Origin: Ephydatia muelleri
Taxonomy: Eukaryota > Porifera > Demospongiae > Spongillida > Spongillidae
Reading direction: 5' to 3'
Assembly (NCBI GenBank): GCA_013339895.1
Contig: JABACO010000009.1
Coordinates: 3,515,190 to 3,579,189, forward strand
DNA length: 64,000 nucleotides
Part shown: positions 56,384 through 64,000 of the stretch, piece after piece
Numbering within the stretch: position 1 is the first letter of the stretch
How the letters are laid out: the number at the start of each line of letters is the position of its first letter
The notes under the pieces: model-generated
The model's input: the letters and a program-made list of their open reading frames with translations, nothing else
What the model was told of the DNA's origin: nothing
The model's database searches: none
Translations under genes and position numbers: made by a program

Positions 56384-59300
56384 TGTGTGTATGTGTGTGT
56401 ATGTGTGTGTGTGTGTTCAGGAACAATTTTTGTGTATGGGCAAACGTCGAGTGGAAAAACGCACACGATGATGGGTACAAGTGATGACCCCGGGATCATT
56501 CCACTGACCATCCATGAAGTATTCAGTTATATTGAGCAGGTAGGAAGTGTGTGTGCACAGAGTAACCTCCAAATGTCAGTGGCCATCACTCCATCGTGTG
56601 CTGCAGTGTGTATCAAGGGAGTTCATTCTCAGACTCTCGTATCTGGAAATTTATAATGAGGTCAGTTTGTGGGTGAATGGTATAGGGTATTTTTCTCTAA
56701 AACACATCTGAAAAGTTTTTTTTTTTTTTTGAAGACACTGACTGATCTCCTGAATCCAGAGAACAAAAACCTGAAGATACGGGAAAACACAGAGGTGGGT
56801 TTTATCCCAGTGTGAGGAGGGTGGAGGGTATGATGAGGGTGGAGGGTATGGAGAGGTGGAGGTCCATGGAGTATTATTGATGTTCAACTGGTACAAAAAA
56901 AAAAAATCCTTACATTCGGGTTGGGAAGGGCGAGCATGCTAGCTAGCTATTGGGAACTAATACAGCAGTTCAGACTTTGTGTGAGGTGTGTAAGAGGAGT
57001 ATATGTGTGAGGTGTGTAAGAGGGTATATGTGTGAGGTGTGTAAGAGGGTATATGTGTGAGGTGTGTAAGAGGGTATATGTGTGAGGTGTGTAAGAGGGT
57101 ATATGTGTGAGGTGTGTAAGAGGGGTATATGTGTGAGGTGTGTAAGAGGGTATATGTGTGAGGTGTGTAAGAGGGTATATGTGTGAGGTGTGTAAGAGGG
57201 AGGGGTATATGTGTGAGGTGTGTAAGAGGGGTATATGTGTGAGGTGTGTAAGAGGGTATATGTGTGAGGCTTGCAGCAGCATCAAAAGGGTTTGCACATT
57301 CCTCTTTAGCACACTGTGAGTGTCCATGGCATCACGGAGTGTGCAGTCACGTTGGCCTCAGAGGTTGTCGACTTGCTGTGCTTTGGCGATCGTAAGTGCT
57401 TTGCAGCTCGATTCGTTGTGCTGTGTGTGGGATTGCTGTGGTTCAATGGATGTAGGGATGATAGGGCAGGTTGAAATTTCTCAGAGTAGCTGGACAAATG
57501 TACCATATTTAATAAAGGCTGGAGCAACCAACCTTGCTTAATCTACTTCTATAGTCACGTAGCAGCAGGCATGTTGAAAGATGATCGAGCAATATTCTGT
57601 GTTCAATGGGCAAAATGGACTCTAAATTTACTAGTCTGGCAAAGTTAATCTCCTTTCACACTTAATGCGATTTATAATTGATTTATAATTGCACACTGAC
57701 ATGTGTTGTCTAAAGCTTCCTTCCCCTATTGCGGTGTTTGTAGGATTGCCAATTGTTTGTTTTGCTGTGTATTTCACACACTGTTAACAAATAATGTGAT
57801 GCCTCTATCTGGCAGAGAATCGAGTAATTGGAGAGACAAACATGAATGAGCGGAGTTCTCGCTCCCACACGATTGTCACAATGGCCATTGAAAGTCGAGA
57901 AAGAGATGAGGAGGAGGGAGGGGGGAGGGACGGGCCTGTGAAAGTTTCAAGCATCGTAAGTTGCAAGTTGCGAGGTTGTGATTTTATCTTGCACGCTTAC
58001 CGTGGTTTGCTACGTGCGCTCGTTAAGTTTCCTTTGTGTGCAGAATCTGGTTGACCTCGCTGGATCTGAAAGGGTGTCGACGAATGGTGCCGAATGGACT
58101 AATGTCAGGTTTAAGGAAGGCACTTTCATCAACCTCTCACTTCTCACCCTGGGAAATGTGATCGCAAAACTATCTGAAGGGAGCAGGTATCATTTCAGTG
58201 CCACAGGGTCTGGGCCTGACAGCTTAGCTCTCTTGTATTCCGCAGTGCTCACATACCATTTCGTGACTCAAAGCTGACTCGCATTCTTCAGCCGTCACTA
58301 GGTGGCAATGCCAAGACCTGCATCATCTGCACCATTACGCCTGCCTCTGTGGAAGAGACCCATTCAACCTTGAAGGTGCGCGACACTTTCATATATTCAT
58401 TTGCTGTGCACACAATGCACATCTTCATGAATACATACAAATACAAACAATTATTTTTTACCTCCAGTTTGCTGGTAGGGCCAAACAAATCCAGAACAAG
58501 CCGATTGTAAATGAGGTGAGAAATATTTCAAGATAAAGTGTACTTTTGACTGATGATCGAAATGGGCGTGTCTGTACATTAGGTTCTGCTGGGAGAAGCT
58601 GCACTTGTAAAGAAACTGAAGTCATATGAAAAAGAGAATGATGAATTAAAGCACAAGCTGGCAGAGGTATGTCCTGCACCATGCATGTGCTATTGCCATA
58701 CAGCACAAGCTGGCGGAGGTATGTCCTGCACCATGCATGTACTATTGCCATACAGCACAAGCTGGCGGAGGTATGTCCTGCACCATGCATGTGCTATTAC
58801 CATAAAGCACAAGCTGGCGGAGGTATGTCCTGCACCATGCATGTGCTATTGCCATACAGCACAAGCTGGCGGAGGTATGCCCTGCACCATGCATGTGCTA
58901 TTACCATACAGCACAAGCTGGCGGAGGTATGTCCTGCACCATGCATGTGCTATTACCATACAGCACAAGCTGGCGGAGGTATGTCCTGCACCATGCATGT
59001 GCTATTGCCATACAGCACAAGCTGGCGGAGGTATGCCCTGCACCATGCATGTGCTATTACCATACAGCACAAGCTGGCGGAGGTATGTCCTGCACCATGC
59101 ATGTGCTATTACCATACAGCACAAGCTGGCGGAGGTATGTCCTGCACCATGCATGTGCTATTACCATACAGCACAAGCTGGCGGAGGTATGTCCTGCACC
59201 ATGCATGTGCTATTGCCATACAGCACAAGCTGGCGGAGGTATGCCCTGCACCATGCATGTGCTATTACCATACAGCACAAGCTGGCGGAGGTACGCCCTG

Positions 59301-62300
59301 CACCATGCATGTGCTATTACCATACAGCACAAGCTGGCGGAGGTATGCCCTGCACCATGCATGTGCTATTGCCATACACCATGTTTGTCAGCATGAGTGT
59401 AGAATGATAGGCACCCTATTATACCCTATCCCGGAACTATCCCCTCACCCCTGTCCATACACCATCCTCACCCTATCCCTGTCCTACACACTATCCCTCA
59501 CCCTATCCCTGTCCTACACACCATCCTCACCCTATCCCTGTCCTACACACCATCCTCACCCTATCCCTGTTCTACACACTATCCCTCACCCTATCCCTGT
59601 TCTACACACTATCCCTCACCCTATCCCTCACCTTGTCCCTCACCTTGTCCCTCACCCTGTCCCTCACTCTGTCCCACACACCATCCTCACCCTGTCCCAC
59701 ACACCATCCTCACTCTATTCCCTCACCCTGTCCCACACACCATCCTCACCTTATCCCTCACCCTGTCCCACACACCATCCTCACCCTATTCCCTCACCCT
59801 GTCCCACACACCATCCTCACCTTGTCCCTCACCCTGTCCCACACACCATCCTCACTCTATTCCCTCACCCTGTCCCTCACCCTGTCCCTCACCCTGTCCC
59901 TCACCTTGTCCCTCACTCTGTCCCTCACCCTGTCCCACACACCATCCTCACCCTGTCCCACACACCATCCTCACCTTATCCCTCACCCTGTCCCACACAC
60001 CATCCTCACCTTGTCCCTCACCCTGTCCCACACACCATCCTCACCTTGTCCCTCACCCTGTCCCACACACCATCCTCACTCTATTCCCTCACCCTGTCCC
60101 ACACACCATCCTCACCCTATGCTGGTCTATTTACCACCAGAGGCTACCAGAAGAGGAGAAAGCTAAGGTATATGTATTTGTGTGTGTGTGTTAGGCATCT
60201 TGTGACGCATGTTGCCATTCTATTGCTGTAGCTGGCTCTCCTACTAGCTGACAGTGAGAAAGAAAAGGTCAGTGAAATGCTGTTGAGCTCTGAGATCAAC
60301 CCTAACGATTCACTCCTTTTCAAAGAACGAACTTGAACAAAAGATCAGAAGTCTTCAGGAAATGATTGTGAGATCCTCTGTCACATTGAAACCAAAGGCA
60401 ACAGCAATAGTGAGTGTGTGTGCAGTGTGTGTGCGTGTGCATGTATGTAGTGACTATGCATGTGTGTGTGCATGTGGTGTGTATGCATGTGTGTGTGCAT
60501 GTGGTGTGTATGCATGTGTGTGTGCATGTGTGTGTATGCATGTGTGTGTGCATGTGTGTGTATGCATGTGTGTGTGCATGTGGTGTGTATGCGTGTGTGT
60601 GTGCATGTGGTGTGTATGCATGTGTGTGTGCATGTATTGTGTATGCTAGGTTTCGGTCTCAGAGTCACTTACGCATCACAAAGTGTTGCCATAGATACAT
60701 TGTCACTCCTTGCATCCTTTATCATTGGGCTTTGTAACACTATTTGAACACTTTGATGACAGTAACAGACCAGTTTATAATAAACGATTTGACATCTTGG
60801 CAGACATTTTAGATTCTCATCATACATATGCATGCAGTGGATAATAACTTCTCTATACTATATTCTTTCATATATATTGCTAATCTCTATGATGTAATAT
60901 ATTTTTCTGTGGTAGGACCGTCGTCGAACTGTTTGTTCAGCTCTGCTCACTCGTGCTGAACAAGATATTCCGCAATCTCTTGTCCATCCCACCATCTCTA
61001 CCCCTGCTGGCAATCGGCACACCCTTCAAATGTTCAGCCCTCTCTTCACCCCACACTTTGACAAGAAATCATTTGAGAAACACCTCGATTCTCTTGATGT
61101 CACACCAATCACGGTTGACAGGAGGCATGTCAAGTTTGTCTCACGTCCGTCATTCATTCCGACTCTACGGTGTGCTACTCTAGAGACATCTGAGGGACTA
61201 GAGACGACCACAGGGTCATCAAATGCTGGTATGTTGTGAGGGACTAGAGATGACCACAGGGTCATCAAATGCTGGTATGTTGTGAGGGACTAGAGATGAC
61301 CACAGGGTCATCAAATGCTGGTATGTTGTGAGGGACTAGAGACGACCACAGGGTCATCAAATGCTGGTATGTTGTGAGGGACTAGAGATGACCACAGGGT
61401 CATCAAATGCTGGTATGTTGTGAGGGACTAGAGACGACCACAGGGTCATCAAATGCTGGTATGTTGTGAGGGACTAGAGATGACCACAGGGTCATCAAAT
61501 GCTGGTATGTTGTGAGCGCTTAGGGTAGTCCTGTAGTCTGCATGTACGGATTATGTCATAAGAGTATGCAATTCAGCTATGCAATTCAGAAATTTAAATA
61601 TGCGACACAACTGTCTGTTCAGTATTGAGCACGGAAACTATTATGGCTCTTGAAGTGTTACTTCTACAGGGCTCATTTCGTATTTTTTTTGAGAGAGCTG
61701 ATATTTACATGAATAGTAAATATATTTAACTGTGCTTGAGGTGTTCATGTTATTGCAGCTGGTTGTGTGACTGCTGTGTGTGTCCAAATGGTGGACACAT
61801 ATGCACAGACGGAGCAGCTGGTGTCCACCTCTACCTCCACTGCACGTACCAGCTGCTGCGTTCCAGACATGAATGTTTCGTATATGTGTGAGCACAGGCA
61901 GAAGCTTCAGTCTACCATGGAGACCCTGGAAACAGTCAGTTTGTAATGTAGCGTTGTAGTACTTTTGAACATGCTATGGATGGCCATTTAGAGTTATAGT
62001 GTAACTCCAGACCACCTATCCTGGTTAGTGTTGATGAGGTTATAGTGTAACTCCAGACCATCTATCCTGGTTAGTGTTGATGAGGTTATAGTGTAACTCC
62101 AGACCATCTATCCTGGTTAGTGTTGATGAGGTTATAGTGTAACTCCAGACCATCTATCCTGGTTAGTGTTGATGAGGTTATAGCGTAACTCCAGACCATC
62201 TATCCTGGTTAGTGTTGATGAGGTTATAGTGTAACTCCAGACCATCTATCCTGGTTAGTGTTGATGAGGTTATAGCGTAACTCCAGACCATCTATCCTGG

Positions 62301-62768
62301 TTAGTGTTGATGAGGTTATAGTGTAACTCCAGACCATCTATCCTGGTTAGTGTTGATGAGGTTATAGTGTAACTCCAGACCATCTATCCTGGTTAATGTA
62401 TTGATGAAGTTATAGCGTACTCCAGACAGTTAGTGTTGATGAAGTTTTGTGGATGTGTTCAAGATTGCACGGCCGCTTTTATTATTTGTTAACAGCACCA
62501 GCTTTTGTCTATATGTGCTGCAGCCATTTAGTGTACTAATTCCTTTAGTACTTAAACATTGTGCAAAATCACTTGGAGGTTCTAAGTCATAGCCTATTGT
62601 TTAGCATACTCTTTTGATATTCATCCCACCTTCAGGTACAGTTTGAAAGGGATGAAAATCACATTTTGAGACAGGACAATGCTAAACTGCAAGCAGAGAT
62701 GACAGAGCTAAAGATGTCCTTGGATGTTCATGTATGTACATGTGTGTGTATTTGTGTGAGCATAGTGA

Positions 62769-62800
<32 letters not shown>

Positions 62801-64000
62801 TTGTGTGAGCATATAGTGAGTGTGTGTGTGTGGGTGTGGGTGGTGTGTTTGCATGGTTTGTAAGGACTGTGTGTGTAACTAGTGTTTGCTATCAGTTTTT
62901 GAATGGTTGTTGTGACCACCTTATGAATGTTTATGTGAAGTATGTGATCATTTGCAGATTAGCAAGAGTTCAAACCAAGAAGAAATAATTAATCAGCTGC
63001 AGTTGGAACTTGTTGGTGTCAGGACAGCTGTTCAGGTGTGGCTGTGTTAAGCTTGGAGTGTGTGTAGTGCTGGTGTAACATGTGTAGTGCTGGTGCAACA
63101 TGTGTAGTGCTGGTGTAACATGTGTAGTGCTGGTGCAGCATGTGTAGTGCTGGTGTAACATGTGTAGTGCTGGTGTAACATGTGTAGTGCTGGTGCAACA
63201 TGTGTAGTGCTGGTGTAACATGTGTAGTGCTGGTGCAACGTGTAGTGCTGGTGTAACATGTGTAGTGCTGGTGCAACATGTGTAGTGCTGGTGCAACGTG
63301 TAGTGCTGGTGTAACATGTGTAGTGCTGGTGCAACATGTGTAGTGCTGGTGCAACGTGTAGTGCTGGTGTAACTGTGTAGTGCTGGTGCAACATGTGTAG
63401 TGCTGGTGCAACATGTGTAGTGCTGGTGCAACATGTGTAGTGCTGGTGCAACATGTGTAGTGCTGGTGCAACATGTGTAGTGCTGGTGCAACATGTGTAG
63501 TGCTGGTGCAACATGTGTAGTGCTGGTGCAACATGTGTAGTGCTGGTGTAACATGTGTAGTGCTGGTGCAACATGTGTAGTGCTGGTGCAACATGTGTAG
63601 TGCTGGTGCAACATGTGTAGTGCTGGTGTGTAGTGCTGGTGTAACATGTGTAGTGCTGGTGCAACATGTGTAGTGCTGGTGCAACATGTGTAGTGCTGGT
63701 GTAACATGTGTAGTGCTGGTGTAACATGTGTAGTGCTGGTGTAACATGTGTAGTGCTGGTGTAACATGTGTAGTGCTGGTGCAACATGTAGATGCTTGCT
63801 TGAAGCGTTAGGAGCCTTGTGTCTTCCAACCATGGTACCAGCGAGCCACATACCAACGAGCCACATACCAGCAAGCCACATACCAGTCACAATTATAGAG
63901 TCAGGACATGTAGTTTGATAGCACACATGCCATATGTGACGTGGTGGTCTTTGTGCAAATGGTGATACAATTTTGTTATCAACTTACTGATTATGTACAC
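55907..64000 (+). CDS. CENPE: CENP-E-like kinesin-7, 5' part (19 exons; continues beyond the window)
   Basis: CENP-E is a plus-end kinesin at kinetochores that moves chromosomes to the spindle equator. Exons: 55907-55953, 56008-56096, 56150-56239, 56421-56539, 56622-56660, 56735-56794, 57310-57391, 57816-57955, 58044-58186, 58246-58375, 58468-58515, 58583-58666, 60141-60167, 60232-60267, 60326-60409, 60916-61228, 61759-61934, 62636-62731, 62958-63035. The motor is complete: start [14 protein letters not shown]-loop [15 protein letters not shown], switch [13 protein letters not shown], switch [14 protein letters not shown], then [20 protein letters not shown]. The neck [16 protein letters not shown] leads into coiled coil ([19 protein letters not shown]). 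The IVRSSVTL segment (exon 15) parallels the human LVTSSSLTL region after the neck, supporting CENP-E over other kinesins. Phases join throughout. Introns carry long minisatellites. Confidence 0.92.
56342..56417. repeat. (TG)n in kinesin intron 3
   Basis: TG repeat ending at the exon 4 acceptor (gtgttcag), serving as an unusual purine-containing upstream tract. Confidence 0.9.
56985..57275. repeat. Minisatellite, 25-bp unit, kinesin intron 6
   Basis: Repeats of gtgtgaggtgtgtaagaggg plus tatat, about 11 copies. Confidence 0.95.
58654..59392. repeat. Minisatellite, 52-bp unit, each with the exon 12 end and its 5' splice site
   Basis: About 14 copies of caagctggcggaggtatgtc plus ctgcaccatgcatgtgctat and tgccatacagca. 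The first unit overlaps the real end of exon 12 (caagctggcagag/gtatgt at 58666/58667). None of the three frames contains a stop across the array. Confidence 0.95.
59407..60120. repeat. Pyrimidine-rich minisatellite (ccctgtcccacacaccatcctca)
   Basis: Variable units of ccctgtccctca and ccctgtcccacacaccatcc fill the rest of kinesin intron 12 up to the exon 13 acceptor. Confidence 0.95.
60410..60650. repeat. (TG)n-type minisatellite, kinesin intron 15
   Basis: Units of gtgtgtgcatgtggtgtgta plus tgcat starting immediately at the exon 15 donor (gtgagtgtgtg). Confidence 0.9.
61190..61516. repeat. Minisatellite, 46-bp unit, each with the exon 16 end and its 5' splice site
   Basis: Seven copies of gagggactagagatgaccac plus agggtcatcaaatgctggta and tgttgt. 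The first overlaps the 3' end of exon 16 (aaatgctg/gtatgt at 61228/61229). Use of any later donor would read ggt atg ttg tga and stop. Confidence 0.95.
61995..62440. repeat. Minisatellite, 46-bp unit, kinesin intron 17
   Basis: About 10 copies of gttatagtgtaactccagac plus catctatcctggttagtgtt and gatgag. Confidence 0.95.
63055..63790. repeat. Minisatellite, 20-bp unit, about 36 copies, kinesin intron 19
   Basis: Repeats of tgtgtagtgctggtgcaaca with C/T variation (gcaaca or gtaaca) and occasional deletions. It starts 20 bp after the exon 19 donor. The long minus-strand His/Thr/Cys-rich frames are artefacts. Confidence 0.95.

Noticed and set aside
58669-60231. 520-codon plus-strand open frame
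   Set aside because: Made of the 52-bp minisatellite and the pyrimidine-rich array inside a kinesin intron; all three frames are open for the same reason.
62970-63926. 318-codon minus-strand His/Thr/Cys-rich open frame
   Set aside because: Pure product of the 20-bp minisatellite.

Overview
The window is nuclear DNA of a metazoan. Genes are split into many short exons by short GT-AG introns, some of only 50-80 bp. Three animal genes are recognisable by reading exons through consistent splice phases: WDR41, frataxin (FXN) and a CENP-E-type kinesin. Everything else is mobile DNA, minisatellites and (TG)n/(CA)n or poly-C tracts. The compact introns and the transposon families (N-RAG-like, hAT, piggyBac, tyrosine recombinase, RecQ-bearing element) fit a marine invertebrate, possibly a sponge. 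That placement is inference.

Layout. 1-12 kb: dispersed and direct repeats around a degenerate two-gene DNA transposon (2041-6905, inverted ends, candidate AGTT target duplication). 12.3-14.6 kb: decayed element whose protein resembles the N-terminal zinc region of RAG1. 14.8-18.35 kb: hAT remnant with a Ty3/gypsy fragment nested in it. 18401-28130: a 9.73-kb element with terminal inverted repeats (TIRs) of about 2 kb, nearly identical arms and a candidate ATTT target duplication. Between its arms lie two divergent genes: an intact 891-codon DUF7869-like/C2H2 protein (plus strand), and a six-exon gene (minus strand) that I reconstruct as a 283-residue CtIP/Sae2-family protein (activator of MRN-dependent DNA end and hairpin processing). 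This is the most unusual item in the window. 28-35.4 kb: dispersed repeat, a satellite array, a 30-bp minisatellite and a mariner-like MITE.

38.5-47.8 kb: WDR41, 15 exons on the plus strand, whose introns hold a tyrosine-recombinase remnant shattered by two minisatellites, several pyrimidine-rich tracts, and a small TIR element carrying a RecQ helicase fragment. 48.35-51.0 kb: an apparently intact piggyBac element. 53.9-55.2 kb: FXN, six exons, complete. 55.9 kb to the end: the motor, neck and first stalk exons of a CENP-E-like kinesin-7, running off the window. WDR41, FXN and the kinesin lie head to tail on the plus strand.

A second theme is that several minisatellites were generated from functional gene boundaries. 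Two arrays in the kinesin gene repeat an exon 3' end with its 5' splice site, and one in WDR41 repeats a 3' splice site with the exon start. The two arrays inside the tyrosine recombinase are likewise built from its coding sequence. All exon models are read by eye from phases and splice sites; no alignment or transcript data were available.
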